Positions 1 to 8,250 of a stretch of DNA of 64,000 bases are shown one piece after another. Source of the stretch: Synoicihabitans lomoniglobus. Lineage in GTDB: Bacteria > Verrucomicrobiota > Verrucomicrobiia > Opitutales > Opitutaceae. The notes under the pieces were generated by a model. The model saw only the letters and a list, made by a program, of their open reading frames with translations. It was not told the origin of the DNA and ran no database searches. Numbering within the stretch: position 1 is the stretch's first letter; every line of letters begins with the position of its first letter. Location of the stretch: the NCBI RefSeq assembly GCF_029023725.1, contig NZ_CP119075.1:2661501-2725500 (forward strand). Direction: 5' to 3'. A program made the position numbers and the translations under genes.

Positions 1-667
1 CCGCCGCCGGGGTTTGCAAATTCTCCGGCAGCAAGAGGATCAATGGCATTTCGCGCTGCGGATCGGCCAGTCGCGCACACGCCGCGAGAAATCCCGTCTG
101 CCGCCCAAACGTCTGTGCGATCAGGATCTGGTCGTGGCTGCACGCCCCGAGGTTCTCCAGATTCATGATGTGCGTCTTGTGCCGCCAGTAGTTCGCACAA
201 CTCGGGAATCCCGGTGTGAAATAGGTGTCGCTGAACGCGGGATCGCCAAAGTCGTTGTCGACCGTCTTGGGCACCGCCGCGATGGCGATTTCGTCGCCGA
301 CCAGCTCGCCAATTTTGCGGGACTGCTGAATCGTGCCGCTGCCCCCGATGTTGATGAAATAACCCACATCATGCTCCGCGAAACGTTGCCGCAGGCGCTC
401 ACGCCATGTCTCGTCGACCGGCTCGACTCGGGTGGTGCCGATAAACCCCGAGGTCGGCGTGCGGTAAAGTCGCGCAAGATCGGCGTCCGAGATCGCCGTC
501 AGGTCACGCACGTTGCCTTCGAGCAATCCGAGGATGCCCGGTTGGCCCGCCAGCACGCGCACGTCGGGGCCGAGGTGCTCGCGCACGCCGGTGATGAGGC
601 CGCACAACGTGGCGTTGATGACCGAAGTCGTGCCGCCCGACATGGTGATGAGAACGTGGCGTGGCAT
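1..667 (-). CDS. Phosphofructokinase-like protein, C-terminus beyond window edge
   Basis: About 222 N-terminal residues are present. The fold of the 6-phosphofructokinase family is recognisable: a glycine-rich start MSGGTTSVIN (residues 9-18), the substrate segment PKTVDNDF (133-140) with the catalytic aspartate, and FGRQTGFLAA (188-197), which matches the family's MGR-aGwLAA block. The family motif GGDGS (ATP enzymes) or GGDDS/GGNDS (pyrophosphate or related enzymes) reads GGSGT here (108-112), so the aspartate that normally helps bind the phosphoryl donor is missing. The start ATG at 667 overlaps the stop of the upstream nucleotidyltransferase (TAATG), so the two are translated together. 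It may be a paralogue with a changed phosphoryl donor or substrate rather than the glycolytic enzyme. Family assignment is firm, activity is open. Confidence 0.8.
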   Translation of the reverse strand, partial: MPRHVLITMSGGTTSVINATLCGLITGVREHLGPDVRVLAGQPGILGLLEGNVRDLTAISDADLARLYRTPTSGFIGTTRVEPVDETWRERLRQRFAEHDVGYFINIGGSGTIQQSRKIGELVGDEIAIAAVPKTVDNDFGDPAFSDTYFTPGFPSCANYWRHKTHIMNLENLGACSHDQILIAQTFGRQTGFLAACARLADPQREMPLILLLPENLQTPAA

Positions 668-1446
668 TAGAAAACGACGGGGGCACTCGCGGGGTTGAAG
701 CGGCAACTGTTGTGCTGCAAGCGATGGCTGAAAACGTCGATGCCTTTCAGATTGCCGAGATCGAACTTGGCCATCGTGCCCGCTGGATGAATCGGCACGC
801 CTTCGCGGATGAGGTGGTTGTAGGCCGGGCCCACATAATACTCGCCCTTCACGGTTTCACCGGAGGCGAAGTGCTGAGTCAGCATGTGCGCCAGCAACGC
901 CACCGACGACAGGCCGTAGACGCCGGCGCTCGCGAGGTTGGAAATATTTTCCTTCTCCACCACTCGCGTGATGAGTCCGCCGTCGATCTGCGCGTAACTG
1001 GCCTTGGACGAAAACTCGGCGTAAAGCGGCATGTAGCCCGCTTGACTGGGCGCAACGACGTCGTGCATCGCCGCCGGGATTTCAAAGTGCACATACTGAT
1101 CGACATTGACGATCGTCACCATGCCGTCCTCGCCCTTGAGCGCATCCACGGCAAACGCGACCGACTTGGCCGGTCCTGGCGGCACATCCGGGGCGAGCAC
1201 GACCTCAAACGGGGCGCGAATCCGACAACGGTCGAGGCTGCCGCGAATCGTTGCCCGAACATCGAATTCCTTTTCAAACGCTGCGGTCGTCACGAAGACA
1301 AATCGCGAAGCCTCCGTGACGTGAACGCTGAGCGAAAGCAGCAACCACTCCAGAATCGACGCCCCGTTGACCATGATAAACGGCTTGAACAATCCGAGAT
1401 CGCTCGTGCGGGTGCCGCGGCCGGCCATGGGGATGATCCAATTCAT
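667..1446 (-). CDS. Sugar-phosphate nucleotidyltransferase-like protein
   Basis: This 259-residue protein opens with MNWIIPMAGRGTRTSDLG and then KPF, the glycine-rich nucleotide-binding loop and lysine of NTP-transferase enzymes that make NDP-sugars. It has a VNVDQY segment near residue 115 in place of the usual GD metal-binding motif, and VVEKE near 162, matching the family's V-EKP. It is about as long as a bare catalytic domain, with no left-handed beta-helix tail. Its TAA stop overlaps the ATG of the phosphofructokinase-like gene downstream, which suggests joint work on a sugar phosphate. It lies at the edge of a glycan gene region and is transcribed away from it; a 143-bp gap separates it from the divergent ligase gene. 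The exact sugar cannot be told. Confidence 0.82.
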   Translation of the reverse strand: MNWIIPMAGRGTRTSDLGLFKPFIMVNGASILEWLLLSLSVHVTEASRFVFVTTAAFEKEFDVRATIRGSLDRCRIRAPFEVVLAPDVPPGPAKSVAFAVDALKGEDGMVTIVNVDQYVHFEIPAAMHDVVAPSQAGYMPLYAEFSSKASYAQIDGGLITRVVEKENISNLASAGVYGLSSVALLAHMLTQHFASGETVKGEYYVGPAYNHLIREGVPIHPAGTMAKFDLGNLKGIDVFSHRLQHNSCRFNPASAPVVF

Positions 1447-1589
1447 AGTGCGTGCGTGAAACGAGGTGAGGTGCGGATCGAAAACCGTCCGTCGCGCCTT
1501 GGCGAGACCTCATCCACAGGTGTTGGCCCGGTTGAGGTTACATATAAATCAGGCTCGCACGCACTCAGCTCGCGCTTTGTGCTCCGCCC

Positions 1590-3596
1590 GTGCCCCTTTC
1601 TGCGTCAACCCAATCGCCTTTTCGCGCCGCCGAACTGGCGTTTGCGATCATCGGCCTCTCGGGACTCGCGTTGATTTCACTATCCGAGCCTGCCAGCTCG
1701 TTGATCCACTCGACACCGTGGAAATACGTTTATGCGATCACGCTGCTAACTCCCATGATGGGATTTTGTGCTCGGGTGGCCTCGGACGAATCTTGGACGC
1801 CACCGACACGCATATGGTCCATCTTCCTTGGCGCGTTGCTCGCTACCGTGCTGATCAGTGCGATGCTCAGCCCTTACACTAAAATCGTGTGGTGGTGGTC
1901 TGCGCCGGTGCTGGCGGGAATCGCCCTGTTTTTGTGGCTTCATGCGCGCATCAACTCGCTCACGGGGTTCCGGGACATCGTCGCAACCGGCATGGCGATC
2001 GGCAGCGCTTTGTTGGTGCTCCGCAGCATGGTCGCATGGACGCAGGACGCGCACGACCTACTGCATCAAGGCGCGGGCTTTGCCACGCTGATGGATATCC
2101 GCAACGCGCATCCCTTGGGACATTCCAACTATACCGCCGGCGCCGTGTTGCTCGGACTGCCTTGGTTGGTCCGGGCGGCCGTTCAATCAAGGGGACTCCG
2201 CCGCGCGGGGTGGAGCATCATCACGTTGCTCGGGCTCGCGGCTTTGTTTACCTCCGGCAGCCGTGGCGGCATCTTGGGGCTGGGCGTGCTGGCCGGGCTG
2301 GGACTGCTGCTGCTGAGACTGCCCCGTCGCCGGTTAATCTGGTCCGGCGCGATCTTGATCGTCCTCGGAGCTGCCTTCGCGCTCACGAATCCGCGCGTGC
2401 GATCCACATTGAAGTCGGCCGACCCCGCGGCCGCCCCCAATCTCAGCTCGGTGCAACGTCGCGCCATGATCCATGCCGGCTGGCAACTCGGGCGGGCTCG
2501 CCCGGTCTTCGGCTGGGGCCTGCACGCGACACCGCTCGTTTATCCCCGGGTGCGAGCCCAACTCGATGGCGGGGCGGAAAATGTGCTGCAATTGCACAGC
2601 ACGCCGATTGAGCTTTGGGCGGGTTTGGGTGCACTCGGCATGGGCAGCGTCACCATGCTACTCGGTCTCGCGGGATTCGCGTGGCGCCGCGAACCCACCG
2701 CCGCAGTGGCCTTGGTCGGTTACGGTGTTTTTGCGCTCACAGATCATCAGCTTGACCTGCCGATCGTGGTGGCGGCCATCGCCGCGTCCGGCGCCATGCT
2801 CGCGCCGTCCGCAATTAAAAGCTGGGGGAAACGTCCGCGTTGGGCGGCCGGCGCGACGTGCTTCAGCATCGGCTTGGCGGTGGGCATCGGTGGTGAGCGC
2901 GACCCAACTCCCGCGATGAACACCACCGCTCTGCAAATCGCCACCGATCCGGCGCGATCGAGTGAAGCCATTGCCCTGCTGCAATCATCGTTGGCCGCCA
3001 ATCCCGATCAGGAGCTCGCCCATTTCAATCTCGGCTGGCTGCTCGTCGTCGCCAATCCCGCGCAGGCCGAATGGCATTTTCGTCAAGCGGCCCTGCTCGT
3101 TCCTGACAAGGGGGGCGTGTATTTTGGTCTGGGACTGGCTCGGCTGAATCAAGGACAAACCGTGACGGCCGCCCATTGCTTCGCCGTGGAGTGCGTCAAC
3201 GACCCGCGTTTCATGACTTCGCAGTGGTGGAACCTGGAGGCGATGGAGTCTCAGCGTCACGCCACCAAACAGCAATTTCGCCTGCTGCTGAAAATCATCG
3301 GCTACGAACTCCCCGAGGGGGCGACATGGCGCCTTGAGCACCTCAACCATCTCATCGCCGCTGTCGATCAGATCGGACGCGTGAACGCAGAGGACCAACG
3401 GTCGTATCGGCGAGAGCGCACCGGTTATCCCGTGTTGATGCGCAATCTCGATATCCCGCCTCCCATTGACCTGTATGACGTGCGAGAGAGTCAGCCGCAG
3501 GCCGGGGAAGAAGCCACCACCCTTCCACCCAAGGGGTGGCTGCCGGGGCCCTTGTTGCTGAAGCTGCTGGACCCCGCCGGCATCGCGATTCACTAA
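1590..3596 (+). CDS. O-antigen ligase / polymerase (Wzy-WaaL type) membrane protein with C-terminal TPR domain
   Basis: The 668-residue protein has about 10-12 hydrophobic segments over residues 15-430 and a soluble tail. The family signatures are HSNYTAG (about 178), SGSRGG followed by a long hydrophobic stretch (about 223-245), and the periplasmic loop ending LQLHSTPIELWAGLG (about 333-347). Residues 450-560 resemble tetratricopeptide repeats (for example AHFNLGWLL and GVYFGLGLARLNQGQ). Such proteins join or polymerise lipid-linked glycan in the inner membrane, with the active site facing the periplasm. The start is a GTG at 1590; no in-frame ATG fits better. The next gene, a polyprenyl-phosphate sugar transferase, begins 9 bases after the stop, so they are likely one operon. 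A protein O-glycosylation ligase is an alternative. Confidence 0.85.
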   Translation: MPLSASTQSPFRAAELAFAIIGLSGLALISLSEPASSLIHSTPWKYVYAITLLTPMMGFCARVASDESWTPPTRIWSIFLGALLATVLISAMLSPYTKIVWWWSAPVLAGIALFLWLHARINSLTGFRDIVATGMAIGSALLVLRSMVAWTQDAHDLLHQGAGFATLMDIRNAHPLGHSNYTAGAVLLGLPWLVRAAVQSRGLRRAGWSIITLLGLAALFTSGSRGGILGLGVLAGLGLLLLRLPRRRLIWSGAILIVLGAAFALTNPRVRSTLKSADPAAAPNLSSVQRRAMIHAGWQLGRARPVFGWGLHATPLVYPRVRAQLDGGAENVLQLHSTPIELWAGLGALGMGSVTMLLGLAGFAWRREPTAAVALVGYGVFALTDHQLDLPIVVAAIAASGAMLAPSAIKSWGKRPRWAAGATCFSIGLAVGIGGERDPTPAMNTTALQIATDPARSSEAIALLQSSLAANPDQELAHFNLGWLLVVANPAQAEWHFRQAALLVPDKGGVYFGLGLARLNQGQTVTAAHCFAVECVNDPRFMTSQWWNLEAMESQRHATKQQFRLLLKIIGYELPEGATWRLEHLNHLIAAVDQIGRVNAEDQRSYRRERTGYPVLMRNLDIPPPIDLYDVRESQPQAGEEATTLPPKGWLPGPLLLKLLDPAGIAIH

Positions 3597-3605
3597 CGAC
3601 AAAGC

Positions 3606-5021
3606 ATGGCCGCGTCGTCCAACAACCCCCTGCGGGACTCCATTCTGCCCGCCACGCTGCTGATCGGGGACACGTTGGTGGCGTTTGCCGGGCTGTCACT
3701 GGCGTATTGGCTGCGTTACGATTCCGCCTTTGCCGCTCTGGGCATCGACGTGCCCTGGGCGACCTACGGCCAATATCTGCCATTGTTGCTCGTGGGTGTA
3801 ATCTTCCTCGTAGCCGCCTTTGCCCAGCGTGGGCTTTACGACGGACGCATGCTGTTGCGCAAACAACACGCGCTCAATCTGCTCGCCCGCGCTACGGTGT
3901 ATTGGGTCGTCGTCTACATGGCGTTCTCGCTGGTGATCAAATTCGATCCACCCATCTCGCGCCTGTTTGTCGTCTTTGGCGGCTTCTCCACCCTGCTGCT
4001 GCTATGGCTGTGGCGGGAGTTGTTTTACCGCGTCACCACCCACCCGCGTTGGCTCCCCAAAATCCAACGGCGCGTCGCCTTACTCGGTTGGAACGAGTCG
4101 GCCGAGACCCTCCTCAACGACATCCCTCCCGGTGGTTCGCATCCGTATCAACTCGTCGGATGCGTAACCGACGATACTACCGCGCTCTCGTTGCGCACGC
4201 TGGGGCCGGTAAAGAACCTGGCCGCCATATTGCGCTCGGAAAAAATCGACGTGCTGCTCGCCACTCGCCTCGATTTCGACCCCGACGAGTTGGCCGAGAT
4301 CACCTCCACCTGCGAGCAGGCCTACGCGGAGTGGAAGGTCATGCCGGCGGCCTTCCCGATTTTTCTCAGCGGTCTGCGTCTGCAGACTGTCGGCAGCGTG
4401 CCAGTCGTGGGCGTCGAGGATCTCGCCATCTCTCGTTTGATGAATCGCATGGTGAAACGCCTCCTCGACGTGATCGGCGCCACCGTCGGACTCGTGGTTT
4501 CCGCCCCCGTCATCGGCGTGCTCGCATGGTTAATCAGGCGCGAATCGCCCCACGGCAGCGTGCTCTTTCGCCAAACCCGCGTCGGAGCCGATCATCAGGA
4601 GTTCACGCTCTACAAGCTGCGCAGCATGCGTCCCGATGCCGACGCCAACGACGCCGACAATCAAAGCACCCGGGTCGGTGATACGCGTCTCCTGCGCATC
4701 GGTGCGATCATGCGGCGATGGAACCTCGACGAGCTGCCGCAATATTGGAACGTCCTGCGCGGCCAAATGAGTCTCGTCGGGCCGCGTCCTGAACGCCCCC
4801 ATCACGTCGACCATCTGGCCAAACGCATCCCCCACTATATGCCGCGCCACCTCGTCAAACCCGGCATGACCGGCTGGGCTCAAATCAACGGATTGCGCGG
4901 CGCGACCGACCTCGAAGAGCGCATCCGCTACGATATCTACTACATCGAGAATTGGTCCCACTGGCTGGATCTGCAAATCATCGGCCTGACCTTCCTGCGC
5001 TGGAAAAGCGGAGCCGCTTAA
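3606..5021 (+). CDS. Undecaprenyl-phosphate glycosyl-1-phosphate transferase
   Basis: This 471-residue enzyme starts glycan synthesis by moving a sugar-1-phosphate from an NDP-sugar onto the lipid carrier in the inner membrane. The N-terminal 110 residues hold four hydrophobic segments, the middle is a nucleotide-binding-like domain (about 130-260), and residues 275-471 form the bacterial sugar transferase domain: KRLLDVIGATVGL, the membrane-entering helix, LFRQTRVG, FTLYKLRSM, LDELPQYWNVLRGQMSLVGPRP and KPGMTGWAQINGLRG. All hallmark blocks are intact and the length fits WbaP/EpsE-type exopolysaccharide enzymes. It is closely spaced with the ligase gene before it and a methyltransferase gene after it (9 bases). 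The sugar (glucose, galactose or other) is not readable from sequence. Confidence 0.93.
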   Translation: MAASSNNPLRDSILPATLLIGDTLVAFAGLSLAYWLRYDSAFAALGIDVPWATYGQYLPLLLVGVIFLVAAFAQRGLYDGRMLLRKQHALNLLARATVYWVVVYMAFSLVIKFDPPISRLFVVFGGFSTLLLLWLWRELFYRVTTHPRWLPKIQRRVALLGWNESAETLLNDIPPGGSHPYQLVGCVTDDTTALSLRTLGPVKNLAAILRSEKIDVLLATRLDFDPDELAEITSTCEQAYAEWKVMPAAFPIFLSGLRLQTVGSVPVVGVEDLAISRLMNRMVKRLLDVIGATVGLVVSAPVIGVLAWLIRRESPHGSVLFRQTRVGADHQEFTLYKLRSMRPDADANDADNQSTRVGDTRLLRIGAIMRRWNLDELPQYWNVLRGQMSLVGPRPERPHHVDHLAKRIPHYMPRHLVKPGMTGWAQINGLRGATDLEERIRYDIYYIENWSHWLDLQIIGLTFLRWKSGAA

Positions 5022-5030
5022 ACTGTTCCC

Positions 5031-5810
5031 ATGTTCCGCTTGAAGCACCGTCTCCTCGTCGCCACCAAGTCATTTTGGGAGACTCTGCTGCAATGGGAAT
5101 CCGCCATGGCGGCCACTTGGGCATCGCGCGCCCACCGTCGCCTGATGAATTTGCAATGGCGCGTCGCGCCGCAACCCGAGCACTTCGACCATCACCTGGA
5201 CCTGCACTACCAATGGCTGGCCACGCGCAGCTCCTTCTGGGTCGAGCGCGGGGTGTTCGGCGGACTCGCGCTGCGGGGTGGCGACGTGCTGGAACTCGCC
5301 TGCGGTGATGGCTTCAACGCCCGTAATTTCTACAGCCTGCGTTCGCGTCGCGTGATCGCCTGCGATTTCGATCCGGCTGCCATCGCCACGGCGCGGCGTA
5401 AAAACCACGCTCCCAACGTTGAGTTTCGCCTCGCTGACATCCGCGACTCCATGCCAGATGGGACGTTCGACAACATCGTGTGGGATGCCGCTATCGAGCA
5501 TTTCACTCCGGCGGAAACCGCCGCGATTTTGCGTAACATTAAAGCACGGCTGACCGAAGGTGGCGTTCTGAGTGGCTACACCATCGTCGAGCGGGCGGAC
5601 GGCGAGAAATCGCTTTCGCACCACGAATACGAATTCCGGGACAAAACGGACCTCCTGGAGTTTCTGACTCCCCACTTCCTTCATGTGCGCGTCTTCGAGA
5701 CGAAATTCCCGGAGCGCCACAACCTCTACTTTTGGGCTTCAGACCACACGATCCCGTTCGACCCCGACTGGTCAGCGGCGATCTCTGTCACCAACACTGT
5801 CGCCACATAG
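5031..5810 (+). CDS. Class I SAM-dependent methyltransferase
   Basis: The 259-residue protein has a methyltransferase core from about residue 80. VLELACGDGFNARN (about 87-100) is motif I for S-adenosylmethionine, VIACDFDP follows as the acidic end of strand 2, and FDNIVWDAAIEHFTP is the motif IV region. The first 60 residues are rich in Trp, Arg and His and carry no known domain. The gene starts 9 bases after the sugar transferase stop, so it probably modifies or monitors the same glycan or its lipid-linked precursor. The acceptor cannot be named. It ends 10 bases from the convergent glycosyltransferase gene, leaving no room for a separate terminator. Confidence 0.85.
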   Translation: MFRLKHRLLVATKSFWETLLQWESAMAATWASRAHRRLMNLQWRVAPQPEHFDHHLDLHYQWLATRSSFWVERGVFGGLALRGGDVLELACGDGFNARNFYSLRSRRVIACDFDPAAIATARRKNHAPNVEFRLADIRDSMPDGTFDNIVWDAAIEHFTPAETAAILRNIKARLTEGGVLSGYTIVERADGEKSLSHHEYEFRDKTDLLEFLTPHFLHVRVFETKFPERHNLYFWASDHTIPFDPDWSAAISVTNTVAT

Positions 5811-5819
5811 CGTGGCTTA

Positions 5820-6728
5820 TCAGACCGGCCTCACCCGTTGATGCCCGCGACGGCGGGCACGCCAGAGCGCGACGCGTTTCCACAGTCCGAACATGAGCTG
5901 CCACTTCCACCGGGCGAAAACGTGCGGCGCGAAGTGCTTTAAATAGACGTCACGGTTGGCGTCGAAAATCGCCGTGGACATCGCGTCGTAGTCGCGCGCC
6001 ACGCTTTGGCCTTTCAAATGAACCGTATCGTAACGCCCATCGTAAACCACGCGATAACCGGCACGGCCAATGCGCGCACACAGGTCGAGATCGTCGCCAT
6101 ACATGAAAAACGCCTCGTCGAACACGGCATGTCGCGTCGGGGCCGCGACCTGATTGAATACCGCCCGTCGACCCAGCATGAAGGCCCCGTTGATCGCGCC
6201 GACGTCGTAAGTTTCGTCCTCCGGGAGGTGCGTCAGGTTGTATCCGGCAAACCACTTCGTGCGTGACCAGCGGGCCGCCAATCCGCTCGCCCGGCAGAAT
6301 CCGTCCCATGCGGTCGGCAGCGAGCGACGACAGGCCAAATCCATCGAGCCATCCGCCTGCACGAGCCGCGGGGAAATGACACCGAGATTGTCCTCCGTCT
6401 GCGCCCGGTTCACCAGCGCCGTCAACGCGGTTTCGTTGCACACGGTATCGGGATTCAAAAACAGCACGCACTCACCCGTGGTTGCGGCGAAGCCCAGGTT
6501 GTTGGCCTTGCCGAAACCGACATTGCCCGGAGGATCAATCACTCGAACGTGCGCAAAATTCTCCCGCACGAACGTGCTGGTGCCATCAGCTGGATAGTTG
6601 TCCACCACCGCCACTTCCACCGCCCGATCATCAATTCGCCTCGGGATCGACGCCAAACACGCCTCGATTTCGGTGCGAGATTTGTAGGCGACGATGATGA
6701 CGGAGAGAATGGGAACAGGGTTTGGCAT
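5820..6728 (-). CDS. Family 2 glycosyltransferase (rhamnosyltransferase-like)
   Basis: The 302-residue protein has the GT-A fold start ILSVIIVAYKS, then EVAVVDNYPADGT, the acceptor-proximal PGNVGFGKANNLG and the metal-binding LFLNPDT. This set is typical of dTDP-rhamnosyl or related transferases that extend surface glycans on the cytoplasmic face. It has no membrane segment except a possible amphipathic C-terminus rich in Trp and Arg. I chose the ATG at 6728 because the upstream in-frame extension (19 codons) has no family similarity and would overlap the divergent gene. The divergent neighbour starts at 6767, so a 38-base gap must hold control signals for both genes. Confidence 0.88.
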   Translation of the reverse strand: MPNPVPILSVIIVAYKSRTEIEACLASIPRRIDDRAVEVAVVDNYPADGTSTFVRENFAHVRVIDPPGNVGFGKANNLGFAATTGECVLFLNPDTVCNETALTALVNRAQTEDNLGVISPRLVQADGSMDLACRRSLPTAWDGFCRASGLAARWSRTKWFAGYNLTHLPEDETYDVGAINGAFMLGRRAVFNQVAAPTRHAVFDEAFFMYGDDLDLCARIGRAGYRVVYDGRYDTVHLKGQSVARDYDAMSTAIFDANRDVYLKHFAPHVFARWKWQLMFGLWKRVALWRARRRGHQRVRPV

Positions 6729-6766
6729 CGACAGCGCGCATCGTGTGGGCTGATTCAGCGGATGCA

Positions 6767-7513
6767 ATGCCAGCCCCCACCCCATTGATCAGTATCATTG
6801 TGGTCTGCCGTAATCCCGGGGCACCACTGCGCGACGCGTTGGCCGGCATCTGGCACCAAACGCTCGCGGCACAAACCGAACTGATCGTCATCGACGGCGC
6901 TTCCACCGACGGCACCGCCGCTTGGTTGACCGAACATACATCGCGTATCGCGCACCTGTGCACCGAACCCGACAGCGGTGTCTACGACGCGATGAACACG
7001 GGTATCGCGGCGGCTCGCGGCGAGTGGATTTACTTCATCGGGGCCGACGATCGTCTCGCCGCCCCTAACGTGCTCGAAAAAATCGCCGTGCTACTTCGTG
7101 CCACCTCGCACGACATCGTCGGAGCCCAAGCACGCTATTCCGACGGTCGTCTCTACGCGACGCGCCCGCCTTTGCATCCGATTCGCCGCAATCCGCTACA
7201 TCATCAATCCACCTTTTACCGCCGCAGCCGGATCACCGCCCACGGCAAGTTTGATGCGGTTCTACGGGTGGCGGCTGACTACGATTTCAATCTGCGCTTG
7301 ATCGGAGCCGGCGCCGTCGTCGATCGCTCTGATGTGTTAGTGGCTCATTGCCAGGCTGGCGGACTGAGCGACGCCGGCAACTGGGTGAGCTACGGCGAGG
7401 AAATCACCGTGCGCCACCGACATTTCCCGCTGTGGCGATCACTCCCATGGGATTTTGTCTCGTGCGTGCGGTTTGTGCGCAAGAAACTGAGACGCACCCT
7501 TCGTTCCGCCTGA
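6767..7513 (+). CDS. Family 2 glycosyltransferase
   Basis: The 248-residue protein starts with a GT-A domain: LISIIVVCRNPGAPL, ELIVIDGASTDGT, then EPDSGVYDAMNTGIAAARGEW and the metal-binding GADD near residue 90. The block EPDSGVYDAMN is characteristic of the WcaA/PGL-type subfamily that adds a sugar to a growing glycan. The remaining part includes a conserved-looking HHQSTFYRR and a DYDFNLRL acid-rich patch, both common in this subfamily. The ATG at 6767 begins right before the domain; a TTG 15 codons earlier is less likely. The FkbM gene follows after 2 bases, so they are co-transcribed. Donor and acceptor sugars are unknown. Confidence 0.87.
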   Translation: MPAPTPLISIIVVCRNPGAPLRDALAGIWHQTLAAQTELIVIDGASTDGTAAWLTEHTSRIAHLCTEPDSGVYDAMNTGIAAARGEWIYFIGADDRLAAPNVLEKIAVLLRATSHDIVGAQARYSDGRLYATRPPLHPIRRNPLHHQSTFYRRSRITAHGKFDAVLRVAADYDFNLRLIGAGAVVDRSDVLVAHCQAGGLSDAGNWVSYGEEITVRHRHFPLWRSLPWDFVSCVRFVRKKLRRTLRSA

Positions 7514-7515
7514 CC

Positions 7516-8250
7516 ATGGCCCGCTCTTTTCGCACCAAAATCAAAGCCCTCGCTAACGCGTTGCTCGCTCCCGCGGGCCTTTCGCTGCAACTCAAGCGCG
7601 ACGTCTTCGACATGGATGGGCTGCTAGCCAGGGCGGCATCGCGAGGTATAAAACCCAGCACCGTCATCGACATCGGCGCGTCCAACGGATGCTGGTCACA
7701 GTTGGCGCACCGCCACTTTCCGTCTGCTCACTTCGTCCTGTTCGAACCGTTGGCCGAACGCGTCACCGAGCTGGCGGACCTCGCCAGGTCGCACGGTTTT
7801 CAACATGTAGCTGCCGCGGCCGGCGCCGAAGTCGGCGAGATCACCTTCGCCGTGGAGGGAAATCTGGACGGCAGTGGCGTCGCCGCGACGGGTTCGGCCG
7901 GGACCCGTTCCGTGCCGATGGAGACAATTGATCACGTCGTTGCCGCCCACGAACTCACTGGGCCCTACGTGCTCAAACTTGACACCCACGGCCACGAGCT
8001 TCCCATTCTCGAAGGCGCCACCGCCATGTTGCCGCAGACTGATCTCCTGATCGTCGAGGCCTACAATTTTGAACTGCAACCGGGTTGTCTGCGTTTTCAC
8101 GAACTCTGCGCCTGGCTCGAGGCGCGCGGTCTGCGCTGCTGTGATCTCGCCGACCCTATGCGCCGTCCCACCGATGGTGCCCTCTGGCAAATGGACCTCG
8201 CCTTCGCCCCGACCACCAGCCCGTTGTTCACCAGCGATGCCTACCGCTGA
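7516..8250 (+). CDS. FkbM family methyltransferase
   Basis: The 244-residue protein carries the FkbM signature: VIDIGASNGCWSQLA (about 53-67) for SAM binding, FVLFEPLAE at strand 2, VPMETIDHVV and VLKLDTHGHELPILEGA near 155-170, then LLIVEAYNFEL. These enzymes O-methylate sugar hydroxyls in antibiotics and surface glycans. The start ATG at 7516 is 2 bases after the stop of the glycosyltransferase gene, and it fits the family's N-terminus. Its 3' end overlaps the convergent gene by 10 bases. It is one of three FkbM-type genes in the window, which points to a methylated glycan. Confidence 0.88.
   Translation: MARSFRTKIKALANALLAPAGLSLQLKRDVFDMDGLLARAASRGIKPSTVIDIGASNGCWSQLAHRHFPSAHFVLFEPLAERVTELADLARSHGFQHVAAAAGAEVGEITFAVEGNLDGSGVAATGSAGTRSVPMETIDHVVAAHELTGPYVLKLDTHGHELPILEGATAMLPQTDLLIVEAYNFELQPGCLRFHELCAWLEARGLRCCDLADPMRRPTDGALWQMDLAFAPTTSPLFTSDAYR

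Noticed and set aside
1523..1548. Sigma-70 promoter with TTGGCC and TATAAA before the ligase gene
   Set aside because: The -10 looks fair but the spacing is only 14 bases, so I do not list it as a feature.
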